In this document: positions 48,205-59,549 of the stretch, piece after piece
Position numbering within the stretch: position 1 is the first letter of the stretch
Layout: the number at the start of each line of letters is the position of its first letter
Source: Rosa chinensis
Taxonomy: Eukaryota > Streptophyta > Magnoliopsida > Rosales > Rosaceae
NCBI RefSeq assembly: GCF_002994745.2
Contig: NC_037093.1
Span: forward strand, 32,651,884-32,715,883
Length of the DNA stretch: 64,000 bases
Direction: 5' to 3'
Program-made: the position numbers and the translations under genes
Notes under the pieces: generated by a model
What the model saw: only the letters and a program-made list of their open reading frames with translations
Database searches by the model: none
Told to the model about the DNA's origin: nothing

Positions 48205-48580
48205 AATCACAACTAATCAAAACATGCAAACAGTACACAAAATTGATCTACAACTATGTCGAAACAACCAGTACACAAAACTGAGCTACAATTCATCACA
48301 ACATACAATCGGTACACAAAACTGAGCTACAACTATGTCAAAACAACCAGTATACAAAACTGAGATACAACTAGTCAAAGTATGCAAGAACACAATGCAC
48401 AAAACTGAGCTAAAATTGATCAAAATAACTAGTACACAAAACTGATCGAGCTGTAACTAATTAAAACATGCAACAGTTCACAAAACTAAGCTAAAACTGA
48501 TCAAAACAACTAGTACACAAAACTGAGCTACAACTAATCAAAACATGCAACCATTACACAAAACTGATCTAATTAACTTT
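48205..48580. repeat. Minisatellite of about 40 bp in the CACTA element
   Basis: About nine imperfect copies of a unit like ACACAAAACTGAGCTACAAC followed by about 20 bases (TNATCAAAACAACCAGT-like). It lies directly after the protease gene, on its 3' side. Confidence 0.85.
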
Positions 48581-51500
48581 ATTACCAACCACTAAAACAA
48601 TATTACTAACCATATTTAAAATTGAGCTGCTTGGAGTTCCAATAATTTCTTTCATGTATTTCATGACATAATATCCGCACTCCACTGATCCAGGTTGTTT
48701 GGGACACTACAGAATAATTGAAGATCAATATTGTAGCGCATGTACTAGTTTACCATCAGATCAAAGGAAAACAAAAAAGTAGAAATGTACCTTAACCACG
48801 TCCTCATGAACTGTTTTACGATTTTTTCTTCCCTTTTGAGCATTAAACATCTTAATTGCACTGACAGCTCTACGATATTCTTCATTCCTGGATTGATGTT
48901 AATGTTACTCAATGGGTCGAAGTAATACACCAATGCAGTAAACGGGTTAATGGCAGCCAACAACCAATGATTCCTGCATTAAAAAATAAAATAAATCTCT
49001 ACTTTATAGTGAAAGAATCTCCTAAGAAAAATAACTATGAAATGTTGTACAACAATAAACATACCTATATTATAAGGAGCAAGAATTAATTGATCTAATT
49101 GGGCAGACTCTAATCTGAGTGATAGCGCACATGATCTAGCCTCAACCTTTCCAGCTTCATTAGAGATGCGGCCAGGATCCACAAATGCATACAAGTGATC
49201 CTCATCCTTCATTTTCAACAATGACCAAAGGTGTCTACGTAAAAGAAAAAAAAAACAGTTAATTTTTCTAAAAACAAAACCTAGTATGCGAATTATTCAT
49301 TAAACATGCATGTAAATGTCTCTAACCTCATGTAGATAGAAATGCAAATGGTGGATATTGGTTGCATCAAACAAAAATGGATGATGTCGTTATTGTTTAT
49401 GAATGTATTTTGGTCATTGCCAAGCACACCATCTTTCATGGGGACCGACACTGCTATAGATTCATCTATCTTTCAGTAGAAGATGCACAGCTACAGGCAT
49501 CTTGTATGATGCTTGTTTGCATGGTGTTTTACTGAAAGACTTTCGAGTGCTCAATGAGTTCTAAATATGAATTATAATATGTAAATACCATATTTAACTT
49601 CTAGTGATGGAAATTATAATTGGCTTACTATATACCTCTTCATGTGACATTAAAACAAGATGTCGAGGCCAAGCAACATGAGTACCGATGGCTTGCTTTA
49701 CTGTAAAAATGGCACCTGACACATTTGGGATTGGGAGATAAGCATCCTCCTTGATAGACACATCAATTGAGATATGTACATTTTCTGCTCCTAGGGGCAC
49801 TCCATGTATCGGCCCATCCAACATTATTACGGTTCCCATTGCAACGATGTTATCTTTGCTGTCTACTGCTAGCTTGCATTTTTTTCCCTTAAAATAAATG
49901 AATTCAAATAATAAGCTTATAGTCACAGCATACCTAAGATACTTATAATTAATAATACAAGTAGAAGAATGCATAGGTCACAAAGATATGTACCTTTTTT
50001 ACAACATTTATTGTCTCAATAGGAATATATGCTTTCTCTGTTGATGTTATCACATTGTCATCTTCCAATGCTCCTATCTCTCTCATTATTAGTTCCCCCT
50101 TGTACTGTTGTTTTGCCTTCCATGGAAATATATAACATGTCAAAAAGATACAAATGAGTAAAAGATAAATAAATTATAAGCATTCATGTACCTTCTTGCT
50201 TTCTCTACTGCTGTCAATTGGAGATGGAATATCATTCACTTTTCGAACCTTTTTTACAGTAGTTTTTTTCTCAATTTCTTTCTTGGATGCTACCTTAGAT
50301 ACCTCATTCTTAGAAGACTGATTTTTCTCCTTGTCGACTGAGCAACTAGCTTTTTCAAATCCGTTATTAGATCTAAACATTTATCTCATCATGCTTAGTT
50401 TAGCTGGATCCAACTTCTCAGGATCCAATAATGAAGCAAACATGTTGATCTGGTTTTGCATCAATTCCAACTGCAGTTCCAACATTTGTATCTTGGTTGC
50501 AAGGTTATATCTAGATGTGTTAAAGTACACCTTGTGTGTAACAAATTGTCCAGCACCTCTTACACGGCCTAGTTGCTCAGGTGTCTCCAAAGCTTGAGTC
50601 AAAATGTCATTTCTACCAACAGCGGACACAATTCCCTCTCTTACATCTTTCGTTAAAGCATCTTAAGACATATTACAAACAGCAATGCATACACAATTAT
50701 GAAAAATGAAGTAACCATGTACATCTATTATTTAAGGTAAGTAAGGTCCAATAAATCTCAACTCACAATTTTCTCAGCACGTTGTCTGGTTGTCTCACTC
50801 AAGTAGTTACCCTCTTTATTTACATGCCCTTTCTTCCATAAGATGGCTCTATCAATATCTTCTTTAGTCCCTAACTCCATTTTCTGTTTATATAAACATG
50901 CAATTAGATCATATGCACATAAACATATATTAACAAATTCATACCAGAAATGTGCTTACTAGTTCCTCCTCCAAATTAGCATAGCCTTTCCTCGACATTC
51001 GATGATCATACTCATGCAAAGCTCGTCTCCTTGAGTGGTCCTCATGAGTTTCCTATTAACATAAACCAAAAGCTTGAGATTTTGACAGTTTAAATTAACT
51101 CATCAGTACAAAATATTAAGTAATAGAAAGAGGACACCTAAAGCTAATGTTAAAAAAAGATGTGGCCTACCAAAAATTCAGGAGTTAATCGAGATTTGAC
51201 AAAAGCTTCCCACTCAGGTTGAGTAATGAACTCATATTCTTCAGGTTTTTTTCTTTAGGAGGCTGTCGATCTTTATACTTCAATATATATTTAGTAGTTA
51301 AAGTGCTCTTGAATGATTTCCATTTCCTTCTTGCATGATTTCCATTTCCTTTCTGCACTACTCAAGACATCTTTCTTGCTTCTTGGATCCACAATGAATG
51401 ATTTCTAGAAATATGCAAGAAAACAAGTATTGACTCATTATCAAAATTTATTCAAAGTACAAAAAAAGTTATAAGGAAAAAGTTTTCTAGATGTTGCACA

Positions 51501-51782
51501 TGCCTGGACCACACTCCATATCATTTCTTTAAGTGAATTCTTCACGGTTGGCGAAGTCTCATATGTAATTGGGATAGTAGTTCGAGCCACTACCCCAATA
51601 AAAGTAGCTAGTCTCTTCCCTCCAAGACCAATTGGTTGCCCTTGTTTACTATAAGTAACTTCAATCCGAGCCCCCTGAGTCCTACCATGAATAATGTCGG
51701 ACATGTGAGTTGGGCCTCTTCCCTTCTTCTCATCAAATGGCAAGTCATCTTCAGTAGCATGATTTTCTTCTCCTGAATCCAT
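48560..51782 (-). pseudogene. CACTA second gene: TNP1/Transposase_24-like with DUF8039 and Ulp1 protease
   Basis: The start is the ATG at 51782, before the conserved GRGPTHMSDI-HGRTQGARIEV segment. Later exons carry EFITQPEWEAFVKSRLTPEF (51240-51180), ILTQALETPEQLGRVRGAGQFVT (50610-50530), a Lys-rich linker, the DUF8039-like segment GTVIMLDGPIHGVPLG and HVAWPRHLVLM (49850-49640), and a C48 cysteine-protease domain. The protease domain has its His in HWLLAAINP (48970), Asp in YYFDPL (48925) and Cys in VECGYYVMKYM (48680). Several GT-AG introns fit, for example an acceptor at 48974 and a donor at 48790. A frameshift lies near 48890 within the protease exon. In this family the protein binds the element's ends, and the protease resembles SUMO-processing Ulp1. 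It is probably inactive because of the frameshift. Confidence 0.75.
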
Positions 51783-52063
51783 ATCTTAACACCTGAAAAA
51801 AACAAAAAACAAAACCAAATCAGTATTGACACCGGTACAAAACAGAATAAGTATACAAATTCTCATCAATAGAAAATAGATCAACAAAACCACAACAGTA
51901 CAAAACAGTTTAGCAAGTCAATATACAGAATAAATGTACCAAAGCACAAAGTCACACCAGTACAAAATATCAAGCAAATGAACTAACATCAAGCAAATAA
52001 GTTCAGAACTAACATCATGCCAACAACAACAAGAATCTGTTAATTATCTAAAGCAGAAGCTAG

Positions 52064-53262
52064 TCAATTATGCTCTTCAGCCCATGTGCCTTCATAATCA
52101 GTTCTCACATAAACTGCATCATTCTCAGTCATTATATCGAATGTATTAACAGATGGCAATGCATGGGGAAAAGATTGGTGATCAAGTGTAGTATCCCCTA
52201 GCTCATCTTCATTTAACCAGTCCAATTGAGGTGCTTGCAATACAACTGACCACCTTGAGTCTGCTGGATCTTCAATGTAAAATACTTTTTGCACAAGATT
52301 AGCTAAAATAAAGGAACCAGACTTGTGCCCAATCCTACTAAGTTCAACTAGGGTGAATCCAAAATCCTCTCCTTTTATCCCTTTCTTACTGTTTGCAACC
52401 CAATCACATTTAAACATAACTCGCGTGAAGCTGTTGTAGTTGAACTCCCATATCTCTTGAATCACCCTGTAGAAGTCATCTCATCCTCTTTAGGATTCCT
52501 ATCTTTGGCACTAGAAACTAGAAATGCATCCGCTTCTAAGGTCACCCCACTGTTTTGTTGCACATGCTCATTATCCCAAGCCTTTGTGTGATAATTAGAT
52601 CCATTTACTGTATATCCATAAAACTTTTTCACTTCACATCGAGGACTATGTGCCAGCCACCTCAAGGTTTTTGATATCTCATTTTCAAGACTATTAAGCT
52701 CAAGCTCTACTTGGACAAATATGAAAGTGATTGATAAGAAAGCATTTGAAGCATTAATAAGTAGAATAAAAAATGAAAAATAAAAACCCGGTTTAAAACT
52801 TGAACATTATTAGAAGATAATGTATACCGCTGAAATGAAGAAGAATCTGTCTTATTCTACTGACTCTTTGTTGCAGCCAATTGGTAAATCTTTGATTGTG
52901 TTCATCTCTAAGCCAATTTTCTGCCTTAGACTTTTGAGGCTGCTCTAGTTTCAATCTCTCCAAATGCTCGCTGCAAATATTGCGGTTCAAACATACAACA
53001 AATTCAAACTCATCCATAATGTAGGAAATTATTTATATAATCAATAGTAAGTAAACTAAGGTGGAAGGGACTTTGAAACATACTCTATATATGGCTGAAC
53101 TTCAGTGATGTTGTCCAAAATAGAAAAATGTGCTTGATGCCTTAGCTTGGGACAAGCAGTCACCACACATCCACTTTCTAATGGACATTATAATCTTTCA
53201 GATCTAAATGAGCTTTGGGAGGGAGTCCAACAGCATGTACTCCAGACAAATAATTTGCACAG
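52064..53262 (-). pseudogene. CACTA TNP2-type transposase, C-terminal end
   Basis: On the minus strand: CPKLRHQAHFSIL and ITEVQPYIE (53150-53085), HLERLKLEQP and HNQRFTNWL (52980-52870), then LAHSPRCEV, YGYTVNGSNYHTK and QNSGVTL (52655-52530). After a +1 shift near 52468 come IQEIWEFNYNSF, FKCDWV, DPADSRWSVVL and the C-terminus to a stop at 52064. These are the DUF4218/DUF4216-like parts at the end of plant TNP2 proteins. The catalytic part lies beyond the Athila insertion at 53263, outside the window or deleted. A further shift near 53185 breaks the frame. Confidence 0.8.
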
Positions 53263-54977
53263 TGATGCGGCTTAAATAGCCTCACAATTTAACCCTGCAA
53301 AATGTAGTTGTCAGTATAGGATAAGCAGGGATCGTTCAGTCCGAGGATTGTAGGGTACACCTACACAAAAAGGTCAATTAACAAATAAAAGAATAAAATG
53401 GGGGGTTTTGAATTTTGGTTCCTAATCTACTTAAAATAAAAACAAAACAAATAAACCTATATACAATGATCGACTTCCCTAACCTAGACCTATACCACTC
53501 AGAAATTACTAAGTGTAAAAACAGAAAATCCATTTCAACATGCTACAAAAATGTGCCCATCTTTAATGCCTAGATAAGAGCTCAAATGAAAAGCCTCAGC
53601 GGATCAATCCACCTATCTGATTCATTCTAATGTAGGCTTGGATCGGAAAAGTCCTTACCAAGCCTAATACTACTAATTTTCGAAAACACTCAGCGTAATT
53701 CTCTTAACTAGTAGTATTATCTAAACCTCGAATCAACTCACACGTGCAAATTAACCATTACACATAGAATTTAACATGTAATTTCCAGAATCATTTAATC
53801 ATTAAAGCATGATTTTTACCACCCGTTAGAACTAATTACTACTTGTTTAACTCAGCGTCTTAACAAATAACAATTACTCTTGGCAAATTAAGCAAACACA
53901 CAAGAACACTCAACGTGATTCTAGCATGCAAACTTATGAACCTAACTCTAAAAATTACCTAAACACGTAAAAGGGCACAAGATTGTAACATGCATCATAA
54001 AAGAATTCTCGAAATTAACTCAATAATAAACTGAAAATCTCAAAAATATTAATAAAAATATTCTGAAAATTCCGTGTCCCCAATTACACAACTCGCAAAT
54101 TGAAACACACAAAACCGAAATAAAAATTGTAAGTAGAGTCATAGCTACACTTTGAAGCTTTTCTCAGTGGCTTAGCAACACGGTGATGAACTCGTCTCTA
54201 CTATGGTGGTGGAGCGTCCTTGACTCAGTGCCTTAGAGCTTTGTAGATTGATGGATGTTTGGTGTCACGGTCTTGTAGGTGATGAAAGTTAAAGGAGTGA
54301 ATTGGGCACAGTCTCGAAAAAGTTTTTGGCTAGGAAGTGATGCAAATTCAGTTCTGGACATTGCCTATTTATAGGGGAGCATTGGTTGGCTTTTGTCGAT
54401 CATACCCTTCATCATTGGACGGATGAGATTGCATCGTATTTCCTTTAATTTTCCAGCTGAAACATCTCCTTTAAGGCTTTAACTCCTCTCATAATGGGGT
54501 CTTTTAACAAGCTGAAACGTCTTTCTCTTTTATTTTCCAGTTGAAACATCTTTCTCCTTTATTCCCCAACTGAAAAACGTCTTTCTCCTTTATTCTCCAG
54601 TTGAAAACGTCTTTCTCCTTTATTTCTCTTCTTCATTGCTTGGTCAAATGTCTTAAATGCTTTATTTTATGACTCCATCATTGCTGTTTCCAAGAGTTCC
54701 ACCAGGCAAGGTTTCCTACAACAAACAGGAGAATATCAGAATTTTCTAGAGAAAATAAAGGGAATTAAAATGTAAAGACCGCAAAAATAGTCGACAGTGA
54801 GGAATCCTGATCTAGCTAGGATTTTTCATGAATTTTACTTTTTCCGCCTATTTCACTCCAAACACTCAACAAGACACTCAAAATGACTTAATGACTCAAA
54901 ACACTAAACTAAGGGAGAAATAAGGGTAAAATGAGGCACATAATCAATAATATCATCACACTTTTTTGCTCGTATCA
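53263..54977 (-). repeat. 3' LTR of the Athila element
   Basis: On the minus strand it starts TGATACGAGCAAAAAAG and ends AGCCGCATCA (1715 bp). The stretch GTGTGGGGTAGT just before its start is the polypurine tract. TATA-like CCCCTATAAATAGGC on the minus strand near 54370. The end region, with GTACCCTACAATCC and CTGCTTATCC, resembles those of the other TGATA-type LTRs here. Confidence 0.87.
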
Positions 54978-56828
54978 ACTACCCCACACTTAGCTTTTGC
55001 TAGTCCCTTAGCAAAACAAAAATACAAAACAAAACAACGACTCGACAAAAAACAAGTAAATGACTCTACTTCCCCTAACTGTTGTCTCAGAGACTCCAAA
55101 CTCATGGCTTTCACGTTAAACACTTAATCAAAATTGCATAGATAATTCCATGGTTAATAAACCTGTGACATTCATATGACTAAGCAAGATATGGAGAACT
55201 TAAAGTTATACAGTGAATGATAGCATGTTTCGAACAAGTCCAATCCAAACTCACAGGGCATACTCTCGATTTTTCTCTCAGAAATGGCTATGCTTAAAAG
55301 CTTCACTCTCAAGTATATGCAAGAGAATAAATTGTAAGGCAACAAACAGCTTGCATATTTCATCAATAAAAGCATTTTGTGAAGAATTATTAAAGACCTC
55401 AAGAAATGACTAAGTGCACAAATGGACCTAAACCATAAGCTCGACTGTGTACCTGACTCCACTAACCAAAGACTGCCCATCTCAAGGATCAAGTAAGCAC
55501 TTAAAACAGGTTGTAATGGGGCTAAGCTAGGGTTTTCGAAATGAAGATTAAGGATACAAAAATCCTAAGGACCTAGCAGAGCATATATGGACCACCTTAT
55601 TTCACCTTTTTTGTGGGCCAATTATCATTGTTTTGGGCCCAACCTTCACTCTGACGAACATGGAAACGGACAAAGGCTTAATTTTCAACTTTGAGCCTTC
55701 TACAAATTTGAAAGTCCAAAACCACACTTCAACAATTTCCCAAGAGTTTTCTTTTCAATTTTCTTCTCTTTTGCCGTTTTTCTTTCTTTTTTTTTTTTCT
55801 TTTTTTTCATTTTCTTTCATTCATTTTTCACGGCAATCTTCTTTCTTTTTTTCGTGTATTTTCCCCACCCCAAACTTGTCTTTCATCGTCACCCCTACAC
55901 ACTATGTCATGCTCTACTAAGTCCCTAAGATAAGGGTAGAGATATCCTGTACTAAGCTCATGGTAGGGTAGTGAGGGTGATGAAACAAAGGTTTTCAACG
56001 TAGGCTCAAAGGGGTTCATTCTAAGGAGTCCCACGACGGGCACAATTGGGGACACATGCTTGTTTGGCTATGGTGGTTACCCTAATGCCTTCTATCATAT
56101 CCAGGATCAGGGCATATTATGGCATACAAGTTTTGACAGTCACAATAGTCGAGTTCTAGTACTCTCTAGTCCATTAAAATCTATGGCACATGATCATTGG
56201 ATTTTCAAAGAATGATGAGGTTTTGCAAATACAACCATGAAATTATGAATTTATTAATAAGCACTCGAAAAGAAGGTATTTTAGCTCAACAGCTCACTTA
56301 GGGTCAAATGAATTAGACTTAATCCTAGCATGCTTAGTGAACCAAGTTACAATCCTATCTCAAATCTTCATACAAGCATCACAATGTCGATTAACCACAG
56401 AATTCAATTAAGTCCTATTTCAATTGTGAAAACCTTCAGCCATGAATTCAGAGACATGTTCCTCCTAGACGCTAGGAGCTTCCTAAGACTCAAAAAAACA
56501 AAATGACTATAAAACCAACGATTTTTTTTTTATTGAAAATATTCTGAAATAAAGGTGTAAGCCCACCCCACACTTAGAATCTACATTGTCCTCAATGTAG
56601 GCAAAAAATATGGTTTATAGACCCTAAATATGGGGGGCTACGAAAATATGGGAAGGGGAAAATAAACAAACAAACAACAAAGACACAAGTACAATTCAAC
56701 CTAAGCAAGTGAAGGGATAGAAATGTCAAACTCTCGTTGATGGGTCCTTCACAGCTTCGGTTGAAATGGGTTGCCTCCCATGCAGCACTTAATATTTATA
56801 GTCCTTCAGCCTGGACTCTTCTCCTTGT
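54978..56828 (-). other. Athila 3' internal non-coding region
   Basis: Lies between the integrase stop and the polypurine tract. It includes the hallmark GACAATGTAGATTCTAAGTG followed by TGGGGTGGG (minus strand, about 56600-56565) seen after pol in this lineage. No env-like ORF of note was found; the small ORFs here (for example 55172-55492 and 55828-56055) show no family features. Confidence 0.6.
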
Positions 56829-56952
56829 TCACACGTCATGGGGTGCCTCCTGGAGGGGTATCTCTTCCAATGTGTGCCCCACCAAGGACTCATAGTAGGG
56901 TTTGAGACGATGCCCATTTACCTTGAACTCCTTCCCCATCTTCTCACTCTTG
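56829..56952 (-). pseudogene. Last codons of the Athila integrase, beyond the insertion
   Basis: Minus-strand sequence with EFKVNGHRLKPYYESL and a stop at 56829. This is the normal C-terminal end of Athila integrase, separated from the rest (60429 upward) by the 3.47-kb insertion and its ATCTC duplication. Confidence 0.85.
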
Positions 56953-56957
56953 ATCTC

Positions 56958-58086
56958 TGATAGGAGCATAAATGCGACGAATATAGTGTGAAATCCCTTA
57001 CACTTCTCTTAGTTAATTCCTTGAAAAAGTCAGTTTTAACTTTGTTTTCTTTTTAGGTAGTTCGTGGAGTGATTCAAGAGGAATAGGAGCTTAAAGGGAG
57101 TAACGAAGTCATGTATAATGAAGTAATGATGCAGAGGAATAAGCTTGATAAACTTTTTAGCCAGAAACTACAAGGGAAGTCCATGGAATTCATTGTGCAA
57201 AACAGTTGCTGCAAAGCAGAAAACTGCAGTTTCAGAATCAGCTTTCTGGGAACGGTTTTGAGGAGCAGTTCTTGCACCATTCCAGATACACCTTTGCAGA
57301 AAGGGCCAGCGTTCCTTGAAGACATGATTTTATACTTCAACTATAGCTAAATAACAGGTCAGAAGCATCAACGAGGCAGTAGGAAATCAAAGTCGAAGTA
57401 TGCTTCCCGATAAGGCAGAAACTGTCAGCTTTTCACGAAGCTTTTTGGGAGATCTTTTCCAGCGATTTTATTGGAGTTATTCCAGAAGTTGTTGATCAAT
57501 CTAGAAGATATGATGTCATAGAGCACGTGGGAGTCAAGAACCATCCAGAAACTTGTCAAGACAAAGTCGTTCCTTGTCCAAGAAGGAAGCTTCAGAGACA
57601 GAAATTGAATCCTAGTCAAAACAGGGCATTACTTCTTTGGACGGATTTCCAGGGCATTTTTGGAAGGTTATTGCTGCTGCAAATATTAAGGAGAGTCCTA
57701 GAATAATTCTACAAGATTACCAAGGCTTGAAAATCATTTAATTGTGCACCAATTAAAGGAATCCTCAAGCAACAAGGGAAGGTTTTAAAAGCATTGTTGA
57801 AGAAGGAAACTAGGGCTGAACTTCTCCTATATATATTGAACTTCTGCACACGTTGAAGACGACCATGCCTTTCACCTTCTCTTCTATCTCTCTTTTCTAG
57901 TATTTGACTTTTTTGTGTTGTTTAGTTGTGTTATTTGTTTTGTGCTTTAGTTAGTTTAGTTTTGTTTTGTTTTGTGTGAATTATAAAGTTACCCTCAATC
58001 CCCGGCTAGAACAATCCATGCTTACTCTATATTGCTAACGACTACATCTTGCAGGGTTAAGTTGAGCGTCTATTTTGGGCGTATCA
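56958..58086 (+). repeat. 5' LTR of the gag-only element
   Basis: 1129 bp, TG...CA. TATA-like CCTATATATATTG at about 57825. Its last 200 bp match 60222-60423. It lacks the central part (AGGATATATGCATGTAATTG region) that the 3' LTR and the family solo LTRs have, so about 0.8 kb is deleted near 57895. Confidence 0.82.
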
Positions 58087-58091
58087 ATTTT

Positions 58092-58110
58092 TGGCGCCGT
58101 TGCCGGGGAT
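58092..58110 (+). other. Primer binding site for tRNA-Asp
   Basis: TGGCGCCGTTGCCGGGGAT is a 19-base complement of the 3' end of plant cytosolic tRNA-Asp including CCA. It starts five bases after the 5' LTR. This is the usual primer of Athila-type elements. Confidence 0.92.
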
Positions 58111-58232
58111 TGAAAAATACTTATTTTTCACATTCACATTGTTTGGTTTATTTTTCTTTATATTTTGAGTTTTAGGATTTTGCACATTCTTTTTGTATAT
58201 ATTACTAACTTAAATTTCTGTTTTGTTTTTCA

Positions 58233-59549
58233 ATGTGGCATCAATCTTACGAGGTGTGTTCCATATGCTCCATAGTTGGTCATTCTAAGGAGACATGTCC
58301 AAGCATCCAATATCAAGGATACTACAATCAAAATACCATGCTTGGAAGATTTCAAGACAACCAAAGGCAACGGAATAATTACTATTCTCCTCCATACAAT
58401 CTGGCATGGGATAATCCTCCTTACTTTTCATGGAATGACTATCCAAACATGCAACAAGGATCTTTCAATGAGTTCGAAGCTTCTCCATATTCATACCATG
58501 ACTATTGGCCACAAGCCCCACATCCTCAAAACTCACGTATGTCTAATAATTATGATGAGATTATTAAGGAACTAAATGCTGCTACTCAAGCTGTGTTTCA
58601 GGGACAACAAGCTTTGAATGCTTTTATTCAGCAAGCTCATGAGGGTGATGATGCTTGGGCAGAAACTCAAAGGCGTTGGGAGAGCTTTACATCTCAGGAG
58701 CATCCTTTTGAACCGATGGCAACTTTAGGGGAGCTCCCAACAACTACGGCTTTGTGTCAACCTCATGATGTAGTCCATGATTCAACATTTGATGAGGATG
58801 AAGTAATGGATTTGGAGGAGTCATATAAAGAGCAACTCAATGTTGAGACTTGTGAGGACTATGAACTATGCTACATAACCGAGCTTGAAAAATGGGAAAT
58901 GGAAGATCCGTTTGATGATGATGAATCCTATCACAAAGGAAGTAAGGATGATCTTCATGCAAGTGTGTCCCAAGTGCCTGAACCAATCATGCTACCTCAT
59001 CAAGATCCAAGAGGTTACACAATGGAGGATTGCTTAAAAGAAGAGTCCATCAAAGCTCCTACATTTGGGCCTTTATTGTTAGCACATGGAAGACCATCTG
59101 ATCCTACAATGTCTCATTCAACCTCTACACATGTTCTCCCCATCCAAGCAACGGTTGAGTTTGTTGATCATATGGAGATGGTCATAAGTGAACATCTCAA
59201 ATCACATAAGGAGATCATTCTAGCTGTGATTGTTGAACTTAAGAGAAGAAGGAGACAATGGAAGGAGAGAAAGAAAAAGAGAAGCATCAAATCCTATCTT
59301 TCCATTGCTCCCAAGTTACCTAAGTTGCTAGAAAGGGCCCATGAAACATCTTTGAAGAAGCTTAAGCATCTGATCGAACCACGCCTTTCACCTTCTCTTC
59401 TATCTCTCTTTCTCATTCATCCGCCATCATCTTTTTTTTTTTTTTCTCTATTTGTTTTATTTTGGTTTTTAAAACAATGTGTAACTAACTATCTTTTTGT
59501 TAGGGGCAAGGTTTGGAGCCCCAATTATGTAGAACATATGTTTGTTTAA
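58233..59549 (+). CDS. Gag C-terminal-derived protein of the gag-only element
   Basis: An open frame of 438 codons from the ATG at 58233. Residues 9-22 form a CCHC knuckle, CSICSIVGHSKETC, followed by the Athila-type segment with YYSPPYNLAWDNPPYFSW. Most of the usual gag capsid part upstream of the knuckle is missing, because the ORF starts right at the knuckle. The middle is acidic (DEDEVMDLEESYKEQ) and a basic patch RRRRQWKERKKKR lies near residue 340. From about codon 383 (59380) the frame enters LTR-derived sequence, so the last 55 residues are a chance extension. It has no stop or shift, unlike every other transposon ORF here. Whether it is translated is unknown. Confidence 0.7.
   Translation: MWHQSYEVCSICSIVGHSKETCPSIQYQGYYNQNTMLGRFQDNQRQRNNYYSPPYNLAWDNPPYFSWNDYPNMQQGSFNEFEASPYSYHDYWPQAPHPQNSRMSNNYDEIIKELNAATQAVFQGQQALNAFIQQAHEGDDAWAETQRRWESFTSQEHPFEPMATLGELPTTTALCQPHDVVHDSTFDEDEVMDLEESYKEQLNVETCEDYELCYITELEKWEMEDPFDDDESYHKGSKDDLHASVSQVPEPIMLPHQDPRGYTMEDCLKEESIKAPTFGPLLLAHGRPSDPTMSHSTSTHVLPIQATVEFVDHMEMVISEHLKSHKEIILAVIVELKRRRRQWKERKKKRSIKSYLSIAPKLPKLLERAHETSLKKLKHLIEPRLSPSLLSLFLIHPPSSFFFFSLFVLFWFLKQCVTNYLFVRGKVWSPNYVEHMFV

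Larger units (their letters stand above)
46903..53262 (-). mobile_element. CACTA (En/Spm-like) element, 3' part
   Basis: The end CACTACTACAAAAACATG at 46903 is a CACTA terminus. It is followed by about 700 bp of sub-terminal repeats and then, on the minus strand, the typical gene set: TNP2-type transposase (C-terminal end, 52064-53262) and a second gene with DUF8039-like and Ulp1 protease parts (48560-51782). It is cut at 53262 by the Athila element, so the other terminus lies outside the window. It sits in the gypsy LTR 42579-46902. Confidence 0.87.

Noticed and set aside
55172..56055. Possible env-like ORF in the Athila 3' region
   Set aside because: The ORFs are short, lie on both strands and lack the features of an envelope-like gene; I see only non-coding sequence.
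57111..57350. ORFs on both strands around 57074-57350
   Set aside because: They lie inside the 5' LTR of the gag-only element; no motif.
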